Origin: JAAXVQ01 sp964604705
Lineage (GTDB): Bacteria > Oederibacteriota > JAAXVQ01
NCBI GenBank assembly: GCA_964604705.1
Contig: CAZSAP010000001.1
Location: 310,001 to 374,000 of the forward strand
Reading direction: 5' to 3'
DNA: 64,000 bases
This document shows positions 44,674 to 53,109 of this stretch, in pieces (position 1 is the first letter of the stretch; every line of letters begins with the position of its first letter). Made by a program: the position numbers and the translations under genes. The notes under the pieces were generated by a model. The model was not told the DNA's origin, did no database searches, and worked only from the letters and a program-made list of their open reading frames with translations.

Positions 44674-47166
44674 ATGCGATTTACTCAAAAACTTTTCGTA
44701 ATTTTCATTCTTTGCTTCTCAGTCCAACAGGCCTGGGCCCTAACGAATACTTCCGATTATCTAATCGTAGAATCCGGCGATACCTTCGAAGCCTCGGGTG
44801 AGATTTATAAAAACGTTTCCATTGTGGTCAAAGCCGGAGGGCGGCTTTCCTTACCTATAAACCGCACAGACTCTACCAAGTGGAGTCTGCGTCTGGTGGC
44901 GCCAGCCGTTTACATTGGCGGAACCATCACGGCCAACGGCGCTGGGTTTAACACCCTGGGGCTGGGGGTCGACAGCGGCGGAACCACCATCGGCGCCGGC
45001 GGGAGCGGGTTTGGAGGAAAAGGGGGCAAGGGCAACTACCACACCTCCAGCGGTGGACCGACATACGACACAGCTTACCGCGAAAACCCTGGAACTAAAA
45101 ACACCGGCAGTGGAACCTTAGGCGGCGGCGGGAGCATCCGCATTGACGCCATGAGCCTCACCCTGGCCGCCAACAGTGTCCTCATCGCCAATGCCTCTTC
45201 CACAGCTTCTGGCGGCGGTGCTTCAGGCGGATGTATTTATCTCAACGGGATTCACTCTTACTTATACCACCATAACTTGAGCGTCAACGGTGGGCGCGGG
45301 CAGACCAACCGAACGGTTATTATTGGAAAAGGGTCTGTTTATTATCCCGGAGGCGGTGGCGGTGGAGGAGGACGGATTAAAATTATGAAATATGCGTCCT
45401 ATACCTCCACTGGAGGAACCCATACAGAAACCGGCGGTGCCGGAGGCGGCGGTACCGGTGGGACCTCGGATGGATACGACGGTTATTTTTACGAGTATCC
45501 TGCGCCAACTCCCGTGGTCCCTACCCTACTCGCTCCTGTAAACGATCAAACCACAGGGCTTAGGCCCACGTTTAGCTTCGTAACCACCGATCCACAAGGT
45601 TCAAAATTCATACAATATCAAATCCAGATTAGTACCGTCCCGACCTTCGTTACCACTACCGTAAGTTCTCATCAATTAATCCCTTTGCCGGGTTGGTCAT
45701 CCCCTTACTACGCATCCGGTCAAATGGCTTCGTACACTGTGCAGTCCGATCTCTCGATCGGCGAGACGTACTACTGGCGTTTGCGTGCTACCAATGCCCG
45801 CGGTGGAGACTGGACCTTATCATCATTTTCAAGTTCCCGTAAGTTTAAAACCATTGCCAATAATCCTCCGGCTAAACCAACGCTTCTTGCGCCCACCGCC
45901 AGTCAAAACAATGTTTTCAAACTACCTTCGTTCCAAGTTTTGTGTGCAGATCCCAACGGCAACAGTCTGACGTTCTCCATGTTGCTCTCCAAAGACCCCA
46001 CACTCTCCAATCCTCAGATCTTCCAACCGACCTACGGCGGCTGGGACCAACCCAACTATGCCGGTATCACCGCAACGTGCCAACTGCTCCCCGCCGACGC
46101 GCTCGAGGCCGGCACCCAGTACTATTGGCAAGTCACGGCCAGCGACGAATATCTGGAAACGAAAACCTCTGACATTGGTACCTTTACCCTCGCACCCATT
46201 CCCACGACCCCGAGCTTAATTTCACCCACCAACGCCACTGTGGTCACCACCGACCGCCCCGTCTTACTAATGAGCGCTACCAGTCCCAGCAATGGACCGC
46301 TTAAATACAAACTGGAATTAAGCGGTGATGATTTCCAAACCGTAACCACCTATCTTTCCGAGAACGGAGGCGGCTGGAGCAAGCCGCAATATGCCTCCGG
46401 CGAAACCGCCACCTTGCAAATCGTAGGAACCAACGCCCTGGTTTCCGGGCAAACGTACACGTGGCAAGTTTCAGCCTACGATCTCAACAACGACAACTGG
46501 AGTTTGGTTTCCGCCCCCTATTCCTTCACAGTCAACACCCCCCCGGTGCTTCCCCAACTGCTCTCGCCGTCCGAAGGGTATCATGCCCCCAATGCCTCTG
46601 TCTCCTTCGCGTTTCAAGCCGCCAGCGCCTCGGGCAACACCCTCACATACCGCCTGCAAGTGAGCAGCGACAATTTCGGAAGTTATGTCCAAACCTACGA
46701 TCAGAACCTCTCCCAGGAAGGATGGAGTGCGCCGCGTTTCCTGGCCAGCACACCCGCGACGTTCACCCTTCCTGCCACAGCCAATCTCGCCCGCGGCAAA
46801 ACCTACCAATGGCGGATTCAAGCATGGGACGGTTTTTCCTGGAGTCCTCAGTCCGAGTCCCGTACGTTTTCTGTAGCCGATGCCCTGGAACTATCCCAGG
46901 TCAAACTTTTCCCCAGCCCCGCGGTGTCCACGGACACTCTGCACATCGTGCTCCACCCCAGTGTGGATGCGGAAGTCAAAATGCAAGTTTTCAATGCTCA
47001 AGCCAAGGAGATCCAACAGGCTGTCTGGACGGTGGTCGGAGGACGTGACAACGACTACGCCTACCCGATTGGTTCCTTTGCACCCGGTCCCTACTTCGCC
47101 ATTTTGACCATCCAGTCAGGATTTGGTACGAAGAAAATAACCCAACGCTTTGTGGTGGTGAATTAA
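44674..47166 (+). CDS. Secreted Gly-rich / fibronectin-like repeat protein
   Basis: An 830-residue exported protein with a signal peptide (FVIFILCFSVQQAWA). The first third (about 60-285) is extremely glycine-rich (GGGGSIRID, GGGGGGGGRIKI), as in some beta-solenoid adhesins. Four repeats of about 100 residues follow, each starting PTLLAP-like and containing YYWQVTA-type strands, resembling Fn3 or bacterial Ig-like domains. A C-terminal domain (LFPSPAV..., ending RFVVVN) resembles the sorting domain of the other surface proteins but is diverged (FPSP for YPNP). Its stop overlaps the next gene by one base, so the two are translationally coupled. Confidence 0.82.
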   Translation: MRFTQKLFVIFILCFSVQQAWALTNTSDYLIVESGDTFEASGEIYKNVSIVVKAGGRLSLPINRTDSTKWSLRLVAPAVYIGGTITANGAGFNTLGLGVDSGGTTIGAGGSGFGGKGGKGNYHTSSGGPTYDTAYRENPGTKNTGSGTLGGGGSIRIDAMSLTLAANSVLIANASSTASGGGASGGCIYLNGIHSYLYHHNLSVNGGRGQTNRTVIIGKGSVYYPGGGGGGGGRIKIMKYASYTSTGGTHTETGGAGGGGTGGTSDGYDGYFYEYPAPTPVVPTLLAPVNDQTTGLRPTFSFVTTDPQGSKFIQYQIQISTVPTFVTTTVSSHQLIPLPGWSSPYYASGQMASYTVQSDLSIGETYYWRLRATNARGGDWTLSSFSSSRKFKTIANNPPAKPTLLAPTASQNNVFKLPSFQVLCADPNGNSLTFSMLLSKDPTLSNPQIFQPTYGGWDQPNYAGITATCQLLPADALEAGTQYYWQVTASDEYLETKTSDIGTFTLAPIPTTPSLISPTNATVVTTDRPVLLMSATSPSNGPLKYKLELSGDDFQTVTTYLSENGGGWSKPQYASGETATLQIVGTNALVSGQTYTWQVSAYDLNNDNWSLVSAPYSFTVNTPPVLPQLLSPSEGYHAPNASVSFAFQAASASGNTLTYRLQVSSDNFGSYVQTYDQNLSQEGWSAPRFLASTPATFTLPATANLARGKTYQWRIQAWDGFSWSPQSESRTFSVADALELSQVKLFPSPAVSTDTLHIVLHPSVDAEVKMQVFNAQAKEIQQAVWTVVGGRDNDYAYPIGSFAPGPYFAILTIQSGFGTKKITQRFVVVN

Positions 47167-49016
47167 TGATGCACAGCATATCTCGGATTAAAAAAGCTCT
47201 ACCCAAATCGTTTCTACTCGGTTGGCAATTTCTAATGGGCGCCTCCCTCACATTGGGTTTATGTCTACCCTTGTGGGCGGGTGAAGAAAACATAGGGGCT
47301 TTGTTTCTTGACGAACCCACCGGCGCCCGGGCCACGGCTTTGGGTGAAGCACTTGTAGGCACTGCCGACGATGCCAATGCCGTGTATTGGAATCCGGCCG
47401 GATTGGTCCGGGTCGGGCAACGTCAATTGCTCCTGGCACATACTCAATCCTACCAAGGCTTCCGCAATGAATACGCCGCGTTGATTTGGGACATCTCCGC
47501 CACCGACGCTATTGGCTGGAACGGCTATTATGCTTACAGCGACCCGTACGACAAGCTCTCGGAGACCGGCGAACAAACCGGGACCTATACACTCAGCGAC
47601 ATGTATTCCGGCTTGACCTGGAGCCATGGTTTTGATTCGGCTCTTTCCGGCGCGATCACACTCAAGGGCTTGCGCCAAGTCATCGATACCTACTCGGCTT
47701 GGAGCGCGGCCCTCGATGCCGGTCTTTACTGGGCCAAACCCCAGCACGATTTTTCCCTGGGTCTGACACTGTGCAACGCCGGCAAGCCCATGGTCTTTAT
47801 CGAGCAGGCGCATCCCCTCAACACGGCCGTTGAACTGGGGTTGGCGTACCGTCTCTGGGACCAGCAGGTCTTACTTCTAGCTGCTGTCCGCAAACCCTTG
47901 TTCCAAGATCTATCCGTAAAAGCCGGCATTGAATACACCTTTCAAAACATCCTTGCCTTGCGCCTGGGGTATCGACTCTGGCAGAACGGCAATACCTTGG
48001 GACCATGGTCCGGCGTCTCGGTCGGCCTGGGCGTGCGTATCTCGGACTACGACTTGGACTACGCCTACAGCCCGTTCCCTGAACTTGGTGATGTGCACCG
48101 GATCAGTTTCACACTTCCCTTGGGACGCAGTCTGGCCGAGGAACGTCGTATGTTGGAAATGCTGGAAAAACAAGTGAAGGCCAAGCAACGGGACGTCTTT
48201 GACCAAACCGTGGCCGAAGGTGATATCCGTATGAAACAAGGTGCTGTGGATCAGGCGATTTCCATTTACTCCAAAGCTTTTGCCATGAACCCGAACGATC
48301 GTTCTTTAAACCAAAAACTCAAAGCAGCCGAATTGGCCGTGAAACAACAAACCGCCAATCGTCATGCGGCACTCGGCCGCAAAGCTTTGCAGGAAAAAGA
48401 CTACCTGACCGCCTTGGTGGAATGGAGCAAAGTGCTCGAACTTCTGCCCAACCATGAAGAAGCCACCCAAATGATCACCAAAGCCAACCAACAGCTCTCG
48501 GCGGAAAAACTCTCGGGCGAGACCAACAAAAACCGGCAGCAAATCGACCAGTATTTTCGGCAGGGCTTGCAGTATTTGCAAAACGGACATTACGGAGACG
48601 CCTTGGATGTCTGGAAAAAGATCTTGAGCCTGGACCCAACCAACCCCAAGGTGGCCCAGTATCTGCGCATGACACAAACCAAGTTGGACGATGTTGTCGA
48701 AGACCTCTTGCGCCTGGCGGACCAAGAATGGGAAAACGGCCAGTATCTCAATGCCGTCAAGAAATGGCGGCAAGTGTTGGATCTCTCCGCCTCCCACCCC
48801 AAGGCTTTGGCGCGTCTGGAGAGCAACAAAACCAAGCTCACTGAATTGGCCGACCAGTATTACCGCCAAGGGGTGCAGGAGTACATTCAAACAGATTTGG
48901 ATTCAGCACTGGCCACGTGGTACAACGTCTTGGCGTTCGATCCCAAAAACACCAAAGCCACACAGCATATTGAACAAGTGAAGAAAAAGCGGAAAGAATT
49001 GGACGCCATACAGTAA
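47166..49016 (+). CDS. PorV/UPF0164-like outer-membrane protein fused to TPR repeats
   Basis: A 616-residue exported protein. After a signal peptide, residues about 38-330 match the PorV/PorQ-type barrel: GARATALGEALVGTADDANAVYWNPAGL is its hallmark, and the strands end with VHRISFTLPLG. After a short coiled link come about six TPR units (DQAISIYSKAFAMNPND, TALVEWSKVLELLPNH, GDALDVWKKILSLDPT, AVKKWRQVLDLSASH, SALATWYNVLAFDPK). In Bacteroidetes PorV carries type IX cargo at the outer membrane. A PorV-TPR fusion overlapping a cargo-like gene suggests a related role here, by inference. Confidence 0.85.
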   Translation: MMHSISRIKKALPKSFLLGWQFLMGASLTLGLCLPLWAGEENIGALFLDEPTGARATALGEALVGTADDANAVYWNPAGLVRVGQRQLLLAHTQSYQGFRNEYAALIWDISATDAIGWNGYYAYSDPYDKLSETGEQTGTYTLSDMYSGLTWSHGFDSALSGAITLKGLRQVIDTYSAWSAALDAGLYWAKPQHDFSLGLTLCNAGKPMVFIEQAHPLNTAVELGLAYRLWDQQVLLLAAVRKPLFQDLSVKAGIEYTFQNILALRLGYRLWQNGNTLGPWSGVSVGLGVRISDYDLDYAYSPFPELGDVHRISFTLPLGRSLAEERRMLEMLEKQVKAKQRDVFDQTVAEGDIRMKQGAVDQAISIYSKAFAMNPNDRSLNQKLKAAELAVKQQTANRHAALGRKALQEKDYLTALVEWSKVLELLPNHEEATQMITKANQQLSAEKLSGETNKNRQQIDQYFRQGLQYLQNGHYGDALDVWKKILSLDPTNPKVAQYLRMTQTKLDDVVEDLLRLADQEWENGQYLNAVKKWRQVLDLSASHPKALARLESNKTKLTELADQYYRQGVQEYIQTDLDSALATWYNVLAFDPKNTKATQHIEQVKKKRKELDAIQ

Positions 49017-49233
49017 CCCGGGGTTATTTAGCAGGCTGCTGCCCCCCCCTCGTTCTCACGAAACTCCGACGGTTTTTCGCGTCGTGCAGCGGATGCTGGG
49101 TCCCGCGGATTGAACCCGCTGCCAGGATAGCCTTGCACCAACAACTTTTTCACGACGCCACTTGGCCCACGGCCCATCAGAAGCAAACGAAGCGGAAAAC
49201 CGTCGAAGTTTAAAATACGTTTTCAGAAGCCTG
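49017..49233. other. Short gap between convergent genes
   Basis: Contains no gene. A C-rich tract lies near 49040, and no clear terminator hairpin with a T-run was found. Confidence 0.5.
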
Positions 49234-52200
49234 TTAGGTACGGTGGACAAAGTGGGCCAAATAGGCATCACGCACACGCTTGAGACGCAGTCGGACATCT
49301 TCCAAGAACACTTGGGCTGTGGTCTCAGCACCCAACATGCGTTTCCCTAAGGCCGTCAACTCCAGTGGAGCGCTGGGCAGCGCGTGGATTTGCTGGTCCT
49401 CCAAAAGCTGGAGAAAATGCTCCACCCGCCGCAGAAAAACATAGTCCTCAATCAATTCAAGAACCAACGGCTCGGGTAAGAGCCTGGCCCGAACCAAGGC
49501 CTGCAGCACGGTCACGGTGTGCCCACCCAGTAAATCAGGGCGAGACGCTGCGTAAATAAGCTGCAATCCTTGAGCCATGAACTCAATGTCCCGCAGTCCG
49601 CCCAACCCGTTTTTCACATCCATGACGCCTTCGGGCTCTGCACTTAGCCGTTTCAAGGCCCCGCGCCGCATCTTCTCCACCGAAACCACCACCTCGGTTT
49701 CCGAATGCGGTAGCAACAACAGGGAGCGCACCTTGACCTCCACCCATTCGCCCAAGGCTTTGTCACCGGCAATCCAACGCAGCTTCAACAAAGCCTGAAT
49801 TTCCGGGAGTTCTGCCTGTGTATGGTAGTAGTCCAGCACCGACGAGACCGATTGGACCAGCATGCCCTGATCGCCGTAAGGACGCAGCCGAAAATCCACC
49901 CGGTACACATACCCTTCGGCCATATGTTGCGACAATGCCTGCCCCATGCGATCCAGGAGGTGTGCGTACTCATGAACCCGAGCCATCTCGGCATCGGCAC
50001 ACACGGCCAACAGGTCAATATCCGAACTGTAGTTGAGTTCACGCCCCCCCAACTTGCCCAAGGCAAACACACAAAACCCTGCATTCGCCGGAGCCAGAAT
50101 CCGGCCGGCGTCAAACGCCTGCTGCCAGAAGCGCTGCAGCACATGTTGTACCAAAGCCTCGGCCAAGGTGGAGAGGTCCTGGGTCACATCGTCCAACGAA
50201 GCATGCAGGCATATGTCGCGCGTGCCAATGCGCAAAATCTCGCGTCTCCGGAGTATCCGCAACGCATTGAGCCAGTGGGTTTCGTCCTCATGCTGCTCCG
50301 ACACAGTTGCCAATTCCCGATCCAACTCTTCCCGCTGCCGAACGCCCCGCAGGTTTTTAGGATCGGTGGCCCAATCAAAAAATTCCGGATTGCGTATCAA
50401 GGTATCGGCCAAAAACTGGCTGCCCGCAAAAATGCTCAAGAGGATGTCCAGGCGGCGCGGCTGGGACAGCAACAGCCTGTATTGCTCGGCCGGGGATGCC
50501 ACCCCGCTCATATACCGTTCCCAGTTGTTCAGGGCCATGTCGGGTTCCGGCATCCGGCGCAGCATGTCGGCCGCCAGGACCGCCAGACGGGCAAAGGTGG
50601 CCGGGTCTTCGGCCAAGCGCGTAAGCGAACGCCAGTTGACATAGGCTCGCTCCAAATCCTTGAACCCAAGGGGTTCCAAGACTTGCACATACAATGCTTC
50701 GGGGATCGAGGCCGAGAGTATCAAATCCACCACACTGCCGGTGGAAGATGCCGGCAGCGAATCGCGCCCAAAATGTCGATCCACAAACGCACGCACCATA
50801 CCCGTATGCAGTTCAAACTCCACTCGCAGTTGGCGTGCCGGGTCCATGTCCGGAGCCGGTGTGTACCCCATGCGCCGGGCCAAATGCCCGTATTCATCGG
50901 CGTCGGGCGCCGGCAGAAACAAGTCCTGGGCCGAACCGCGCAACATGCGCAGGGCATTGATCAATTCACGCAAAAAGCCATTGGCTTTGCTGAGCTCATT
51001 GCTTTCATCCGCTTCCAAAACCCCTGCGGCATGCAGGGCTTTGAGCGCTTGATGAATGCGCGGGGTTCGCAAGGCGGGGTTGTCCTTCCCGTACATCACC
51101 TGCAAAATCTGAACATCGTATTCCAGATCCACCAGCCCCCCCGGTGAAAATTTGGCGTTCACGCGCTGCCCCGGACTCTTTTCAGCCAATTGCCGCAACC
51201 GCATGTCGCGCAAATCCCGGATGTTGAGCTGGCCGGTGCCGTAGACAAATTCATCCCGCAGGCGCTCGAGCTGCTGCCCCAGGTCACGATCGCCACCCAC
51301 GGCCCGCATGCGCACCAGGGCCAAGCGTTCCAGGGCATGGGCCTCTCCGCCCGGACCGAAGTAATTGCAAAAACTCTCCAAGCTGCACGCCCAAGGGCCG
51401 TCTTCGCCATGGGGGCGCAGGCGCAAATCCAGGTTAAAGATACCTTCGCGCTTGGTGCGTATAAACCGGGTAACCGCTTGGACCACCTGCTCGTAATACT
51501 CACCGTTGCTCACACGCTCAAGTCCGTCGGTTTCGCCCGCGTCGGAGTACACAAACAGCAATTCAATGTCCGAGGCGTACCCGAGCGCCGCTCCCCCAAA
51601 CTTGCCCAACCCCAGAATGGCCAGCTTGGCCTCCATGCCCGCCACCGAAAGCGGACGGCCGTAACGCGGGCGCAGGTGATCTTCCACGGCCTTGACGGCT
51701 TGGCGCACCACCTGTTCGGCCAAAAACGTAAGGTGCTCCGCCAATTCCCGAAAATCAATTCCCGGAGTAAGGATGTGATCCAGATCAATATGGAAAATTT
51801 CTTGGTCCTTGAATTCATTCAAACGATTGCATTTGGCCTCGTAGGTCTCGGCCTCGGCCATCACTTGGGCCAAGCGTTCCGGCAAGGTTTCGCGCGGTTG
51901 CGCAAACTGACGGCCGGCGATGTGCGGGGACATCATGGGAATCACGGTTTCATACTGCTGCCGAATCATATCCTCCCATAGGAAATCACTGGCCCCCAAG
52001 AGCCGCGCCAAATCCTGCAATACTTTCGGTGAGGAGAGCAATTCCACCCACTGACCGCTCTCCGGCAGCTTCAAGACATCCTCCACCAAATTTTCAAAAC
52101 GCGAAAGCGCTGAAAACGCATCCGGGGCGTTCCCTAAAAACAAAGTGAATTGTTTGGTCAACAGCACCGAGAGACGAATCCGGTTCAGGGCTTCGGGGTC

Positions 52201-53010
52201 CGTGATCTTCTCCCCGTCGCTTCCCACGACATCCAGCACGTCTTCCACCCGTCCCTGCACCGTGCTGATCCCGATGTGCTCAATGGAAATGCCTTGCAAG
52301 GAAAGTGCATTGGAAAACGAATACAGAAACGCGGGGGTGTCTTCGGACAAGACACGCAACCGGGTAGCACCCACGGGTCGGGTATCAATCTCGATTTCCA
52401 TGGGATAAAGCACAGCCTGGGTATCGGTCGCCAGCGCCGCCAACCGCTTGGCCACCCGTTCATTGACATATTGCTTGGCCAAGAGACGGTCGGAATCATG
52501 CCCGGTTTCCAACCACTGGAAAACCGTGGCCATGGCCTTGCGCAGCGCGTCGGCCCACTCGTCGAACGAGAGATCGGTGTTGATCGTACCTGCAAAATGA
52601 TCCACAATCCGCCGGCGGCGCCAGATCCACTCCGGATCGTCCTGCGGACTCCGACGTCGAAGCGGTTTTCGTCCCGGTCCGGCCGGGGCCTCGACCCGGG
52701 CATAGGTATGCACGCCGCCCGATTGAATGGAAAACCCCAAACCCGCCAAGACTCCGGTGATCAGTGAAAATTCGAACGGATAGTCGAAGGCCAAAACCGT
52801 ACAAGCGACGTGCTGATTGGGCTCAGACGTAACGATAAGTTCCACAGGATTCCGAGGCGAGAGTTTGGCCAAAGCGATCAAATGTCGGGAGACTTCCGCG
52901 AGTGCAAATCTTTGGAAATAAGCCTCATCCAGGCGGGCCAAATGGGCATCCAGCAGGCGATCGTCGATCTCAGGACAAAGCGATTTTAAATCCATGGGAG
53001 TCGGCTTCAT
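49234..53010 (-). CDS. glnE: Glutamine synthetase adenylyltransferase with N-terminal ACT domains
   Basis: A 1258-residue bifunctional enzyme that adds and removes AMP on glutamine synthetase. Both nucleotidyltransferase centres are clear: GLGKFGGAALGYASDIELLF and ALGKLGGRELNYSSDIDLLAV. It is about 310 residues longer than E. coli GlnE (946). The extra N-terminus has GlnD-like features: residues 30-105 (YFQRF...VSRHL then VACTVLAFDYPFEF...GFSIQSGGVHTY) and 214-285 (LRVLSEDTPAFLYSFSNALSLQGISIEHI) look like two ACT domains. ACT domains in GlnD bind glutamine, so this enzyme may sense glutamine itself. No strong ribosome site is seen before the ATG. Confidence 0.93.
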   Translation of the reverse strand: MKPTPMDLKSLCPEIDDRLLDAHLARLDEAYFQRFALAEVSRHLIALAKLSPRNPVELIVTSEPNQHVACTVLAFDYPFEFSLITGVLAGLGFSIQSGGVHTYARVEAPAGPGRKPLRRRSPQDDPEWIWRRRRIVDHFAGTINTDLSFDEWADALRKAMATVFQWLETGHDSDRLLAKQYVNERVAKRLAALATDTQAVLYPMEIEIDTRPVGATRLRVLSEDTPAFLYSFSNALSLQGISIEHIGISTVQGRVEDVLDVVGSDGEKITDPEALNRIRLSVLLTKQFTLFLGNAPDAFSALSRFENLVEDVLKLPESGQWVELLSSPKVLQDLARLLGASDFLWEDMIRQQYETVIPMMSPHIAGRQFAQPRETLPERLAQVMAEAETYEAKCNRLNEFKDQEIFHIDLDHILTPGIDFRELAEHLTFLAEQVVRQAVKAVEDHLRPRYGRPLSVAGMEAKLAILGLGKFGGAALGYASDIELLFVYSDAGETDGLERVSNGEYYEQVVQAVTRFIRTKREGIFNLDLRLRPHGEDGPWACSLESFCNYFGPGGEAHALERLALVRMRAVGGDRDLGQQLERLRDEFVYGTGQLNIRDLRDMRLRQLAEKSPGQRVNAKFSPGGLVDLEYDVQILQVMYGKDNPALRTPRIHQALKALHAAGVLEADESNELSKANGFLRELINALRMLRGSAQDLFLPAPDADEYGHLARRMGYTPAPDMDPARQLRVEFELHTGMVRAFVDRHFGRDSLPASSTGSVVDLILSASIPEALYVQVLEPLGFKDLERAYVNWRSLTRLAEDPATFARLAVLAADMLRRMPEPDMALNNWERYMSGVASPAEQYRLLLSQPRRLDILLSIFAGSQFLADTLIRNPEFFDWATDPKNLRGVRQREELDRELATVSEQHEDETHWLNALRILRRREILRIGTRDICLHASLDDVTQDLSTLAEALVQHVLQRFWQQAFDAGRILAPANAGFCVFALGKLGGRELNYSSDIDLLAVCADAEMARVHEYAHLLDRMGQALSQHMAEGYVYRVDFRLRPYGDQGMLVQSVSSVLDYYHTQAELPEIQALLKLRWIAGDKALGEWVEVKVRSLLLLPHSETEVVVSVEKMRRGALKRLSAEPEGVMDVKNGLGGLRDIEFMAQGLQLIYAASRPDLLGGHTVTVLQALVRARLLPEPLVLELIEDYVFLRRVEHFLQLLEDQQIHALPSAPLELTALGKRMLGAETTAQVFLEDVRLRLKRVRDAYLAHFVHRT

Positions 53011-53073
53011 GCGGCCATTATGCCATGCTTACCAAAGACCACCAACCGTTTTTTAACTTGAACGCAACTTGCA

Positions 53074-53101
53074 GTAGGGGCAAGGCAGGCCTTGCCCCTA
53101 C
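53074..53101. repeat. GTAGGGGC palindromic repeat, copy 3
   Basis: GTAGGGGCAAGG and CCTTGCCCCTAC form a perfect 12-bp stem with a 4-nt loop between glnE and the 53110 gene. Confidence 0.85.
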
Positions 53102-53109
53102 GAAGATCA

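Noticed and set aside
49822..51147. 441-codon open frame opposite glnE
   Set aside because: Antisense shadow; the glnE motifs prove the other strand is coding.
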